Shown: in pieces, positions 8,428 through 16,924 of the stretch
How positions within the stretch are numbered: the first letter of the stretch is position 1
How the letters are laid out: each line of letters begins with the position of its first letter
Source: Streptomyces sp. HB132
GTDB lineage: Bacteria > Actinomycetota > Actinomycetes > Streptomycetales > Streptomycetaceae
Assembly (NCBI RefSeq): GCF_016909575.1
Contig: NZ_JAFBGA010000004.1
Location: 124,001-188,000 of the forward strand
DNA length: 64,000 bases
Reading direction: 5' to 3'
Position numbers and translations under genes: made by a program
Notes under the pieces: model-generated
Databases searched by the model: none
What the model saw: only the letters and a program-made list of their open reading frames with translations
Told to the model about the DNA's origin: nothing

Positions 8428-9766
8428 CTGATGCCTTCTTGCGTGGGCGCGAGGAGGGCGGCGGCACCTGGTCCTTGGGACTCGGACATCTCCCGGTGCA
8501 CGCGTCCGCTGCCCCGCAGCCGTGAATTCGCAACTTGGCTTGCTGGGTTTCCGTGGCGGCCTGCCAAGGTTTGCGTAGGGCCTCTGTGTCGGGGGCCGGG
8601 AGCCCAAGTGCCGCGCTCAGCAGGTGCATGCCGAACGCGGGCGGCACAGCGTTACCGACCTGCTGAGCCTGAGCCGTACCGGACCATGGGTAGTCCGGTG
8701 GGAAGCTCTGCAGCATCCCCGCCTCGGTCATGCTGAATCGAGCACCCTCCTGGACGATGTTCTCGTCGAGGTGCTCGAATACCACGAAGCGGGAGATGCG
8801 CCCGGTCACGGTGGCGGCGGGCTGCTGGTCGGTCCGCACTCCGCGGCGTCCCGGGATGCCGGAGCTGCCGTAGTTCGAGCGGACGAGGAACGGAGTGGGT
8901 CGGCCGGGATGTGTGCCCACCGGGTCGCGGAGCGCCTCACCCATGGACCTCCACGATTGCTTCTCGACCCCTTCCTGTCCGTCAGCCGCCGGTGCGCCGG
9001 CGTCGTCCAGAGTGGGCTGATGGACCTGGCTGTCCGCCGTAGCGCTCCTACGAGTCCATTTCTTCGGCTCGTAGGCACGGTGGGTCGGCAGAGGCAGGGA
9101 AGGCTCTCCGAGTCCTACACGCCGAGCGATCAGCACGGCGCGCGACCGCGTCTGCGGCACTCCGTACCTTTCGGTTGCGAGAACGTCGAAGACGACTTCG
9201 TACTTGGTGCCATCAGGGAGGCCGTCGTCCGTCAGCACCTCGGCGTATCGCTCCCAGACCGCGGCGACCGTGGGTACCTGTTCGAGAACGATGACGTCGT
9301 AAGGGCGGTGGGCGCGGGTCCGGCTCCGGGTTGCCTGGATGGCGTATCTAAGAGGTTCGAGAACCAAGGCGGTGCGTGGGTCGGTGAGCTTCTTCAGGTC
9401 CGCGTCGATCGCCTCGTCGGGCTCGCCCGCGATCAGCCGGTGAATGTACTTCTTGACTTGTTCCAGAGCTTCACGGCCGGCACCGTGTCCGGCCACCGAG
9501 TAGGTCTGGCACGGAGGGCCACCGGCCAGGACATTGATCTCCGGCGGCAGCGCATCGAAGGTGTCACGACGAACCGCGCTCACATCGGCGTGGATGGTGT
9601 CCAGTCCCGCTGCGTATCGAGTCAGGCAGGCGCTCTTCTCCCACTCGATCCCGAGACTCGGGACGTCGAGCTTGTGCGCCGCGACGTCCAGTCCTCCAGG
9701 GCCTGCGAAAAGATCCAGCACAAAGGGCCTGTCGAGGATGGATTGCTGGGGCATCGTGCTGGTCAT
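8393..9766 (-). CDS. DNA cytosine-5 methyltransferase, catalytically intact
   Basis: C5-type DNA methyltransferase of 457 aa that transfers methyl from SAM to cytosine. Motif I is DLFAGPGG (18-25), motif IV GGPPCQTYS holds the catalytic Cys86, motif VI appears as LEQVP (a variant of ENV), and motif X is QQVGNAVPPAFG. The ~60-residue C-terminal tail contains CGAADACTGRC and a basic PRKKASVKP stretch, possibly for DNA contact. Last gene of the minus-strand operon, 11 nt after the paralogue. Met5 is an alternative start. With Vsr and the Z1/GHKL pair it would supply self-marking in a restriction-type system. Confidence 0.93.
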   Translation of the reverse strand: MTSTMPQQSILDRPFVLDLFAGPGGLDVAAHKLDVPSLGIEWEKSACLTRYAAGLDTIHADVSAVRRDTFDALPPEINVLAGGPPCQTYSVAGHGAGREALEQVKKYIHRLIAGEPDEAIDADLKKLTDPRTALVLEPLRYAIQATRSRTRAHRPYDVIVLEQVPTVAAVWERYAEVLTDDGLPDGTKYEVVFDVLATERYGVPQTRSRAVLIARRVGLGEPSLPLPTHRAYEPKKWTRRSATADSQVHQPTLDDAGAPAADGQEGVEKQSWRSMGEALRDPVGTHPGRPTPFLVRSNYGSSGIPGRRGVRTDQQPAATVTGRISRFVVFEHLDENIVQEGARFSMTEAGMLQSFPPDYPWSGTAQAQQVGNAVPPAFGMHLLSAALGLPAPDTEALRKPWQAATETQQAKLRIHGCGAADACTGRCPSPKDQVPPPSSRPRKKASVKPAAPRPTGP

Positions 9767-9777
9767 AGGGCTGAAGT

Positions 9778-10773
9778 CTAGCCGGCAGCGGAGACCGGCG
9801 AATCACTGATCAGCGCTTCGCTGACGGCTCGCCCGAGCGCCTTCCCGACAGGGGGTGGGGTCGCGTGTCCCACCTGGCGGTATCGAGCGGTCTTCCGCCC
9901 GCAGATCTGCCACGTCGAGGGGAAGCCCTGCAGCAGTGCCGCCTGCTCAACCGTGAGCTTCACCATATTGTCCCTGCCGAGCTCCGGATCCCAGACGAAT
10001 TCCGGACCGGGGACCTTGTCCCCCACCGTGTGTGCGTTCACCCCCATGGTGGCCCACTTCCTCTTGGCTCCCCTCGGCCCCAGGTCGGCTCCGCCCCGGT
10101 TCTTCGACCCGCCGACCAGCGTCGGAGCGGGCTGATCGGCTTGAGCGGCCCAGCGTACGGCGTCTGCCCAGCCACGTGCCGCCATGGACGACCCCAATGC
10201 GGTCCCGACCGTCACGGGGCCACCCGAGGGCGATACCGGCGGCCGGAACGCCTCGGCCCACCGCTGTCGGACAGCTACCAGGATGCCGTGTCTCCGGTTC
10301 TGCGGGACGCCGAAATCGACGGCATTCATGACGAACTTGCTGAACGTGTAACCCAGATGATCCAGTTCGGTACGGGCAAATTCGCGGAACGCCCCGTGGC
10401 TGTCCGCGTGAGTGAGCTCGGGGACGTTTTCGATAAGCACCGCCCGGGGTTTGATCGCGTGGACCAGGTAGACCGTTGCCTTCAACAGCTGTTCCTCGAG
10501 ACCCGAATCCACGCGTCGGGCAGTCGCGCTCGACTTCACGCGTGGCAGGCCGGCAGCGAGAAGGTCCACGTCGTAGCTCTCGGGGTGCTCAGCTGGATCG
10601 AAGTTCAGCAGGTCGGTCTGCAGGATGTTCCACCGGGGCCGGTTGCTCTTCAGAGTCTGGACGGCGACCTCGTCCTCGTCCAGCAGGAGACGCGGTTCGA
10701 ATCCCGCTTGCTCCAGCCCCAAGGCCATGCCGCCCGCACCCGAACACACATCGACGAAACTCAACGCTCCCAC
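9778..10773 (-). CDS. DNA cytosine methyltransferase homologue lacking the catalytic Cys
   Basis: 331-aa C5-methyltransferase fold. Motif I is VDVCSGAGGMALGL (8-21), motif VI IENVPEL (114-120), motif VIII QNRRHG and motif X QVGHATPPPVGKALG. The motif IV region reads AAGLPRVKSS (73-82) where active enzymes have GGPPCQ; residue 78 is Arg (CGC codon) in the place of the nucleophilic Cys. SAM-binding motifs look intact, so it may bind SAM and DNA without methylating, perhaps as a partner of the active enzyme encoded next door, or it may be dying. It lies between vsr (3 nt away) and the active enzyme (11 nt away). Confidence 0.88.
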   Translation of the reverse strand: MGALSFVDVCSGAGGMALGLEQAGFEPRLLLDEDEVAVQTLKSNRPRWNILQTDLLNFDPAEHPESYDVDLLAAGLPRVKSSATARRVDSGLEEQLLKATVYLVHAIKPRAVLIENVPELTHADSHGAFREFARTELDHLGYTFSKFVMNAVDFGVPQNRRHGILVAVRQRWAEAFRPPVSPSGGPVTVGTALGSSMAARGWADAVRWAAQADQPAPTLVGGSKNRGGADLGPRGAKRKWATMGVNAHTVGDKVPGPEFVWDPELGRDNMVKLTVEQAALLQGFPSTWQICGRKTARYRQVGHATPPPVGKALGRAVSEALISDSPVSAAG

Positions 10774-10776
10774 GCT

Positions 10777-11217
10777 TCACGCCCCCGTAGTCAGGTCTGT
10801 CAGACGCCGCTGCACAGCTGTACGCACCAGCACGGCCACCTCCTCGGGGGCTTCGTGCTCCCAGAACCGCAGCACCGTCCACCCGGCTGCCGTCAGGTGT
10901 TCCGTCGTTTCCACGTCCCGGGCCATGTTTCGGTCCAACTTCTCGCGCCACCACTCCGAGTTCGCCTTCGGTTGCGTGGCGTGCTCGGGGCAGCCGTGCC
11001 AGAAGCATCCGTCGATCATCACTGCCACCTTGGCCCGGGTGAAAGCGATGTCGATGGTGCGCCGGGACATCCCCGGCACTCGCTCGTTGATCCGGTAGCG
11101 GTAGCCCGCGCCGTGCAGCAGCTTCCGCACCGCCACCTCGGGGGCGGTGTCGCGGCGTGCTTGGCGGCTCATGCGGGCCGATACGTCGGGGGAGGACGGT
11201 TTGGCGGTGCTCATCAC
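10777..11217 (-). CDS. vsr: Very short patch repair endonuclease (Vsr family)
   Basis: Vsr-type endonuclease of about 146 aa. Hallmarks are MSRQARRDTAPEVAVRKLLH, TIDIAFTRAKVAV, IDGCFWHGCPEH, and WWREKLDRNMARD, which carry the zinc/active-site residues of the family. In classical systems Vsr nicks 5' to T:G mismatches made by deamination of 5-methylcytosine; Vsr-like proteins also occur as nucleases in restriction loci. The best ribosome site (AGGAA) is 8 nt before GTG 11217; TTG 11223 and ATG 11214 are alternatives. It starts 11 nt after the Z1 gene stop. Confidence 0.93.
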   Translation of the reverse strand: MMSTAKPSSPDVSARMSRQARRDTAPEVAVRKLLHGAGYRYRINERVPGMSRRTIDIAFTRAKVAVMIDGCFWHGCPEHATQPKANSEWWREKLDRNMARDVETTEHLTAAGWTVLRFWEHEAPEEVAVLVRTAVQRRLTDLTTGA

Positions 11218-11228
11218 TGCCAAGTTTC

Positions 11229-14153
11229 CTACGCTCCGGCCTCTTCGCGATCGATGACGGCGGAATTGCCCCTGCTCGAGTCGAGGGCGCGGAAGCGCAC
11301 CAGTCTCCGGCGCCCGGCGTCCGTTGAGGCCGGGGCGACCAGGCAGAAGGCCATGACCACCGTTGCAGGATCTATTGCACCTCCGGATGAGAGCCGAGGT
11401 TCGCTCTCGACCAGCGGATAGAGGACCAGTACGCCCCGTCGGTCCCGTGCGAGCGATTCGACCAGAGGGTCTTGGGAATCCTTCAGGGCGCCGGCCACCC
11501 GGAGGGCGACCCCGCGGTGCTTGGGCTCGCTGATCGCACCGAAGAGGTCACCACGGCGCCGGGTGCGGCTCGCCAGCGATAGCGGACGCGAGCCGAGAAT
11601 GCTTGCCGAGACCCTCCGTACCGATGTCTGTTGTGGAACGATCACCAGCCAGTCGTCCATGGCGTTGCCGGCGTCGGCCGCCGAGACGAGCGATTCAAGG
11701 TGGGGCGAGAACTGGGTGGGCACCGACCACTTCAGATCGCACAGGACACCGAGCAGTGCGCCGTGGTCGAGCGTCCCGAGCACGGCTTCGTAGCTGTCGT
11801 TCCGGCCGTGCTCGACGGAGGAGCACCTCAGCGTGACGGTGGCGGGATCCAGCGCTTCGAGGACGGGTCGCCAGACTTCCGTGTTGTGCCGTAGGTCCGC
11901 CGCACCTGTCGGGTATGCCGTCGGCTCCACCCACTGCCCCGGCGACCGGATCTCAACCAGCTCCGCGTTGAACATCTTGTTCCGGGCAGCCGGCTTGAGC
12001 CAGGACAGGTGCTGCGACACCAGCGGCGGAATCTGCGCCGGGGTGACCTGCGGCTTTCCGTCCACCAGGGTCGCGTAGCGGGTGAGCTGGGTGCGGAAGG
12101 TCTCCTCGTCGCGGCAGATCGCCTCGAAGGCTTCGTAGAGGTCGACGGTCTTCTTCTTGCCCATCGGCACTTCGCGGCCGATGTAGAGGCGCACCAGGTC
12201 GCGGTAGCCAGGGCGGAAGCCGAACCAACGGCCCATCTGCATGAGGGTGTCGGCCTGCTGGGTCGTGCGGCGGTAGTACGTGACCGTGAGGCCCTCGATG
12301 GTGAAGCCGCGGGAAAGTTTCGTGCCGCCCACCAGGATCTTCCACACGTGTGGGGTCCGGTCGAAGTCGAGCTCGGCCTGTTCGTAGTCGCGTTCGGTGG
12401 CCCCGTTGACGATGATCACGGGTTCGCCGCCCGAGTTGATCAGCTGGCGTGCCCGGGAGACGTACGGCTTCAGGTCGTCGTACGACGTGGGGGTCGGCAG
12501 GCCGTCATCCGCGAAGCGCTGGAAATCGGATGCCAGGAGGGCGGCGAGGCGTGTGTGGCCCTCCTGACCCGTGTATGCCGACCGGTGCCACATCGAATTG
12601 ATCCGCAGAGCCAGGTCCGCGTGCTCCCGTTGTTGCACGGATTCGTGGACCAGCATGGTGTGGTGGCGGAACGGGCCTTCGGGCACGTCACGGTCCGCGC
12701 GGTACAGCTTCAGCGCTCCCGTGAGGACGAAGGCGTCCAGCGCTTCCTGGAGGCGGTCTCCGGTGTCGTCGTAGATGCCGCGTACGTGCGTCTCCTCGGC
12801 CGTCCCGTCGGACTCCAGATCGTGGAAGTCCTGGACCCCCATGTAACCGGTCGGCCGGGGCAGCGAGATCAGGAAGTCGCGGGGAAAGATGTCCTCCTCG
12901 TCGCCGGGGTCGACGAAGACGTTGGCGAAGGGCGTCGCCGTGTAGCCGACGTACTGGGCGCGTGGAAGCAGGCCGAGGAGCTGCGTGATCTGGCCGTTGA
13001 TGGCCTTGCGGGCGACCTTGCCGTCCTCCCACTTCTTGGGGTCCGTCGTGTTCACCGACGCCTGGTCGGACTCGTCGTCGATGATCAGCGTCGGGACCTC
13101 GGAGAGGATCGGGCCGATCTTCTTCAGGTCCTTGATGAGCTTGGCCAGGACCGAGGAGTTCTTCTTCACCACCATCACGCGTGCGGCCGCGTGATGCAGG
13201 TTGTCCGGGGAGTACAGAGGCTGGGTGCGGTCCTGCTTGTCGAATTCGAGGGCCCGGATGCCGGTCTCCAGGCTCTTGTAGTCGTTGTCCCGCGTCGTGA
13301 GGCGCTCGATGTCGAACGAGCCCAGCGTCGACGGGCGACCGCCGTGGCTGACGAACTTCGCCGGCCATTCCTCGTCGTCCTGGTAGTCGACGCCGATGAG
13401 TGCGTCCGTGTCCGCCGGGTCGGTGCCGCGCAGGATGTTCTCGCGGCCGATCAGCTCCATGTCCAGGCGACGCTGGGTCTGGCCCCGCAGAAGGTTCAAG
13501 GTGCCGCCGAGAATGATGACCAGGCGGTATCCCGCGTCGATGGCCTTCGCCGTCACACCCGTGAAGTTGGCCGTCTTGCCTGACTGCACGTATCCGACGA
13601 CCAGGCCCCGGGACCCGTACGCCTCGGTGCGGGTCGGATCGGAGAGGCGCTCGACCACGGCGTGGCTGGCTTCGTCCAGGCTCGACACGGCCGCGTCCGA
13701 CCAGCCCTTGCGGCGCAGGGTCTGCTCGTAGGAGTTCCAGTAGAAGGCGCGTGCTGCCGCCGCGTCCCTGGAGTACCAGGACGTGAACTCCTTGCTGATG
13801 ACGGTGGCCCCGGGCTCCTTGAACACCGGCACGGCCTCGTCCAGGGCCTTCCTCAGGTCCGCACCGAAGCCGAGGCGGTCGTAGGTCTCGGTGCGCCGGG
13901 CGTCCGTCCGAGGCGGTGCGCCGGACCAGTCCGACTGCTCCGCCAGGTCCCAGGTGGTCAGCGTGCGGTGCCAGAGTGCGATGAGTTCGTCCCCCGGGCC
14001 GGCCGCGACGATCCGGTCCCGGAAATGGCCGAGGTCGATGTCGGCCGGTTCCTCCGCCTCCGACAGCACGAAGGCCAGCTTCGCGAATGCTTTCGGGCCC
14101 CGGCGCATGGCCGCGAGGACGTCACCGTGCAGGTTGAACAGATGGTCGGTCAT
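11229..14153 (-). CDS. Z1-domain protein, SF2-helicase-like ATPase
   Basis: 974 aa. Walker A GYVQSGKT at 187-194, a DEAD-type Walker B variant IIDDESDQ at about 357-364, and a C-terminal half with KILVGGTKLSRGFTIEGL and QMGRWFGFRPGY, the signature of the Z1 domain. Family members occur in restriction/modification neighbourhoods beside MutL/MORC-like GHKL ATPases and are thought to act as DNA translocases or helicases. It is the second gene of the minus-strand operon, after the GHKL gene (67 nt gap). The length suits the family and I see no truncation. Confidence 0.93.
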   Translation of the reverse strand: MTDHLFNLHGDVLAAMRRGPKAFAKLAFVLSEAEEPADIDLGHFRDRIVAAGPGDELIALWHRTLTTWDLAEQSDWSGAPPRTDARRTETYDRLGFGADLRKALDEAVPVFKEPGATVISKEFTSWYSRDAAAARAFYWNSYEQTLRRKGWSDAAVSSLDEASHAVVERLSDPTRTEAYGSRGLVVGYVQSGKTANFTGVTAKAIDAGYRLVIILGGTLNLLRGQTQRRLDMELIGRENILRGTDPADTDALIGVDYQDDEEWPAKFVSHGGRPSTLGSFDIERLTTRDNDYKSLETGIRALEFDKQDRTQPLYSPDNLHHAAARVMVVKKNSSVLAKLIKDLKKIGPILSEVPTLIIDDESDQASVNTTDPKKWEDGKVARKAINGQITQLLGLLPRAQYVGYTATPFANVFVDPGDEEDIFPRDFLISLPRPTGYMGVQDFHDLESDGTAEETHVRGIYDDTGDRLQEALDAFVLTGALKLYRADRDVPEGPFRHHTMLVHESVQQREHADLALRINSMWHRSAYTGQEGHTRLAALLASDFQRFADDGLPTPTSYDDLKPYVSRARQLINSGGEPVIIVNGATERDYEQAELDFDRTPHVWKILVGGTKLSRGFTIEGLTVTYYRRTTQQADTLMQMGRWFGFRPGYRDLVRLYIGREVPMGKKKTVDLYEAFEAICRDEETFRTQLTRYATLVDGKPQVTPAQIPPLVSQHLSWLKPAARNKMFNAELVEIRSPGQWVEPTAYPTGAADLRHNTEVWRPVLEALDPATVTLRCSSVEHGRNDSYEAVLGTLDHGALLGVLCDLKWSVPTQFSPHLESLVSAADAGNAMDDWLVIVPQQTSVRRVSASILGSRPLSLASRTRRRGDLFGAISEPKHRGVALRVAGALKDSQDPLVESLARDRRGVLVLYPLVESEPRLSSGGAIDPATVVMAFCLVAPASTDAGRRRLVRFRALDSSRGNSAVIDREEAGA

Positions 14154-14220
14154 GGCGAGACGGCTTCCTCGGAGGCGTGACAGGTGTGACAGGCATGGCA
14201 GAAGTGGAGCAGGACGGGGT

Positions 14221-15750
14221 TCAGCGGGTCAGTTCACAGCGCGCCGCCGTCACCAGAACGCTGTTCCACAGGGCGATCTTGTCGGCGCGTGTGGCCCGTA
14301 CCCGAGACTTCTGGAAGATCTCCTCCACCATCAGATAGAGCATGCTCTTCACGACCGGAGCATCGTTGAGACCGCCCCTGCGTCCACCGTTGAAGGCCGC
14401 CCGGTACATCTTGTTCAGCCTGATCTCACGCTCGTCGCGGTCGAGTTCGAAGAACAGGTCCGATGCCAGGGAGACCCAGCGGAACGTGATCGGGTCCTCG
14501 CCCTTCAGCTCCGGCAGCTCGTCCCGGAGAGCCCGTCGCAGCTTCGGATCGAGCCCCTTGCCGGCAGGGATGACCGCGTCGCGCGTCACTTCGGTGACCC
14601 GCTTGGCGGCCTCCCGGTACGTCGTCTGCGCCTCCTGGACGTACTCGGTGAAGGTGTGGCCCGCCGCGTCCGTTGCCTGTTCCAGCCCTCGGGCGAAGGC
14701 CGGGGTGACCGTCACGCCGTCCTTCTTGACCGTGAGGCTGAAGACGTCGTTCGCCTCGGCCGGGAGGTCGATGGCGACACGGGCCAGCGCGAGGTGCCCC
14801 TCGGCGCTGCGGGTGCTGTTCCAGCCGCCCGCCTGCACGAGCCTGTTGTTGCGGTAGATGTAGAAGCCCTGGCGCTCGGCGAGCGGTCCGATGCCGCGGA
14901 AGCTGACAAGGGGGGACTTCGGCTGCCAGACGTGCGCGGTCAGCGCCACGTCGCCGACACCCTCGACGGGAGCGGTGTACGTGCGTGGATATCCCGCCCG
15001 GCCGGGAAGCCGGTAGCCGAACGGGTCGATCGGCTCGACGCCCCGGTGGTCCAGTTCGTCCTTGGTCGTCACGTCCTCGACCACGATGTCGACGTTGAAG
15101 GCGTCGTCGGCCAGGAAGCGGTGCAGGTGGAGCCCGAGGTGGGTCTCCAGTTTCTCGATCGCGTCGTTCAGATAGCGGTCGGCCTGCCCGGCGGTGATCG
15201 TGTCGAACGCCCGGACTTTGTCCCAGCGGACGATGGTGCCGTGCCACTGGATCAGGCCGTCGTACCGGTCCACGAGATCCTGGCAGTAGCCGGGGTCCAC
15301 GATGTCGCAGGTGAAATCGGCCTGGGCGCGAGCCGTCAGCCACCGGCGGCCTGCGGACGGGCTGCGCTTGGTGCGGCTGATCAACGTGAGCGAGTCGGCA
15401 TGTGAGAGCGACGCGGCCTTGAGGCCCGCTCCGAAGTGGCCGAGCGCGTCGTCCCCGTACTCCTGTTGGCCGCCCACCGTCATCGCGGTGTCGAGTGCTT
15501 CGTCGTTCATACCCCGCCCGTCGTCGACGACCAGGAGGCTGACCAGGCGGTCCTCGTCCCGCAGGAAGCTGATGACGACGTTGCGCGCACCCGCGTCGAT
15601 GGAGTTGTCGACGAGGTCCGCGATCGCAGCCTCGAAGCCGTAACCCTGGTGTGCCAGCGACTCGACGTAACGGGCTGCGGGCGGCAGCCGCTTGCTGCCG
15701 GCCGTCGGGATCTCGTACTGCCAGTCCGAGGACGGCTGGTAGGGCGGCAT
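14221..15750 (-). CDS. MutL/MORC-like GHKL ATPase
   Basis: 509 aa if the start is ATG 15750, which follows GAGGAA; an upstream ATG at 15831 would add 27 poorly conserved residues and would run over the predicted promoter. N-box AIADLVDNSIDAGA, G1 VVDDGRGM and G2 GHFGAGLKAAS are all intact, in the spacing of MutL/MORC ATPases. The C-terminal ~200 residues are unassigned; no endonuclease motif of MutL (DQHA...E) is visible. As first gene of the GHKL-Z1-Vsr-Dcm-Dcm operon it is the likely ATP-gated clamp or sensor of the system. The family role follows comparative genomics; action here is inferred. Confidence 0.9.
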   Translation of the reverse strand: MPPYQPSSDWQYEIPTAGSKRLPPAARYVESLAHQGYGFEAAIADLVDNSIDAGARNVVISFLRDEDRLVSLLVVDDGRGMNDEALDTAMTVGGQQEYGDDALGHFGAGLKAASLSHADSLTLISRTKRSPSAGRRWLTARAQADFTCDIVDPGYCQDLVDRYDGLIQWHGTIVRWDKVRAFDTITAGQADRYLNDAIEKLETHLGLHLHRFLADDAFNVDIVVEDVTTKDELDHRGVEPIDPFGYRLPGRAGYPRTYTAPVEGVGDVALTAHVWQPKSPLVSFRGIGPLAERQGFYIYRNNRLVQAGGWNSTRSAEGHLALARVAIDLPAEANDVFSLTVKKDGVTVTPAFARGLEQATDAAGHTFTEYVQEAQTTYREAAKRVTEVTRDAVIPAGKGLDPKLRRALRDELPELKGEDPITFRWVSLASDLFFELDRDEREIRLNKMYRAAFNGGRRGGLNDAPVVKSMLYLMVEEIFQKSRVRATRADKIALWNSVLVTAARCELTR

Positions 15751-15801
15751 GGGCTTCCTCGCACAGACGGAACGGGGCCTGTGTGGGGGTGGGCGGCCCG
15801 T

Positions 15802-15830
15802 GAATAGTTGTTGAATGTGATCGTATTGCA
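15802..15830 (-). promoter_or_regulatory. Candidate promoter of the GHKL-Z1-Vsr-Dcm operon
   Basis: On the minus strand TTGCAA (15830-15825) and ACTATT (15807-15802) are spaced by 17 nt, about 45 nt ahead of ATG 15750. The stretch is AT-rich compared with its surroundings. A fair sigma-70-type candidate but not a consensus match at -10. Confidence 0.35.
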
Positions 15831-15899
15831 AAGGTGCGACATAGGGGAATCCCCGGTGAATTCAGCCACCGGCTGATAAGGGACGGGTACTTCGAGGTC

Positions 15900-16811
15900 T
15901 CACGTCGGGCCGGCTCTCTCGACCAGCCCCTCCACCCCGTCCAGCACCCGCGCCAGCCCGAACTCGAAGAGGGTGCCCAGCTCCAGCTCGAAGTCGTCGG
16001 TGCCGAAGAACGTGGAGAGGACCGGGTAGGCCGCGGTCGCCTGGATCGCGTCCATGCGGGGTTCCATCGACGTCATCCACTCCTCCGCCGTCATGCCGCT
16101 GTCCTGCCGCGCTTGTGACTCCAGCTCGACGGCCATCGCGATGCCCTGGGCGTAGCCGAGGATCGTGAGGTGGATGTGCAGCATCTGTTCCGGGGTGAGG
16201 CCGAGGCCCGTCAGGGCGGCCAGGGCCCGTTCCGTGTACTGCATCGCGTTCGGGGAGGCCATCGGGCGGGTGAGGCCGGCCATGGCGCGGGCCAGCCAGG
16301 GGTGACGGGCGTACTGCTTCCACAGCCAGCGCGCCTCCCGTTCCAGGTGGGGGCGCCAGCCTGCCGGCGGGGGGCCTGTCGGGCCGCTGCCGAAGACCGC
16401 CTCCGCCATCAGCCGGACGAGCTCGCCCTTGCTCGGGACGTGGCGGTAGAGCGCCATGGTGGACGTGCCGAACTCCGTCGCGATGCGCCGCATCGAGAGC
16501 GCGGCGAGGCCCTCCGCGTCCACGAGCTCGATCGCCGTGCGGATGACCCGCTCGCGGCTCAGCTGACGGGCGGGCGTCGTGGCGCGTTCCCGGCGGCTCT
16601 CCGCGACCACCGTGCCGATGCCGGGGACCGCCCGCACCAGCCCCTCCTGGGTCAGCGCCCCGAGGGCCTTCGTCGCGGTGGCCATCGCGACGCCCCACTC
16701 CTGGGTGATCCGGCGGGTGGAGGGGACCGGATCGCCCGGGCCGAGCTCACCCGACTCGATGCGGCGGCGGATCCCCCCGGCGATGCGGAGGTAGGGCGGT
16801 TCGGTCGTCAT
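15900..16811 (-). CDS. GntR-TetR fusion transcriptional regulator
   Basis: 303 aa with two DNA-binding modules. Residues ~5-70 form a GntR winged helix (PYLRIAGGIRRRIESGELGPG, PSTRRITQEWGVAMATATKAL). After a linker, residues ~83-140 form a TetR HTH (RVIRTAIELVDAEGLAALS, FGTSTMALYRHVPSKGEL), followed by a TetR_C-type ligand domain. Such fusions occur in actinomycetes and usually repress a neighbouring drug exporter. It is divergent from an MFS transporter, and a pair of identical palindromic sites lies between them. It marks the first gene of normal high-GC sequence after the defence island. Confidence 0.93.
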   Translation of the reverse strand: MTTEPPYLRIAGGIRRRIESGELGPGDPVPSTRRITQEWGVAMATATKALGALTQEGLVRAVPGIGTVVAESRRERATTPARQLSRERVIRTAIELVDAEGLAALSMRRIATEFGTSTMALYRHVPSKGELVRLMAEAVFGSGPTGPPPAGWRPHLEREARWLWKQYARHPWLARAMAGLTRPMASPNAMQYTERALAALTGLGLTPEQMLHIHLTILGYAQGIAMAVELESQARQDSGMTAEEWMTSMEPRMDAIQATAAYPVLSTFFGTDDFELELGTLFEFGLARVLDGVEGLVERAGPT

Positions 16812-16823
16812 GGCGTCACCGTA

Positions 16824-16881
16824 CTAGTGCACCTGGTGTCGTCGTAACCCGTCCACCTCGGGGTTCTCGCCGGTGCACTAG
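16824..16881. promoter_or_regulatory. Paired operator between the regulator and the MFS exporter
   Basis: CTAGTGCACC (16824-16833) and GGTGCACTAG (16872-16881) are perfect 10-bp inverted copies 38 nt apart. Each copy has a GTGCAC palindromic core. Placement between divergent starts at 16811 and 16925 suggests binding by the GntR-TetR protein, possibly as a looped or double-dimer complex controlling both genes. Confidence 0.6.
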
Positions 16882-16924
16882 GCAGCTGTTTGCGGTGTAC
16901 GTGACGGCCCGCTTCCGTACCCAT

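Noticed and set aside
14221..15750. A housekeeping MutL for mismatch repair
   Set aside because: Lacks MutL C-terminal endonuclease motifs and lies in a Z1/Vsr/Dcm operon; Streptomyces generally lacks MutS/MutL repair.
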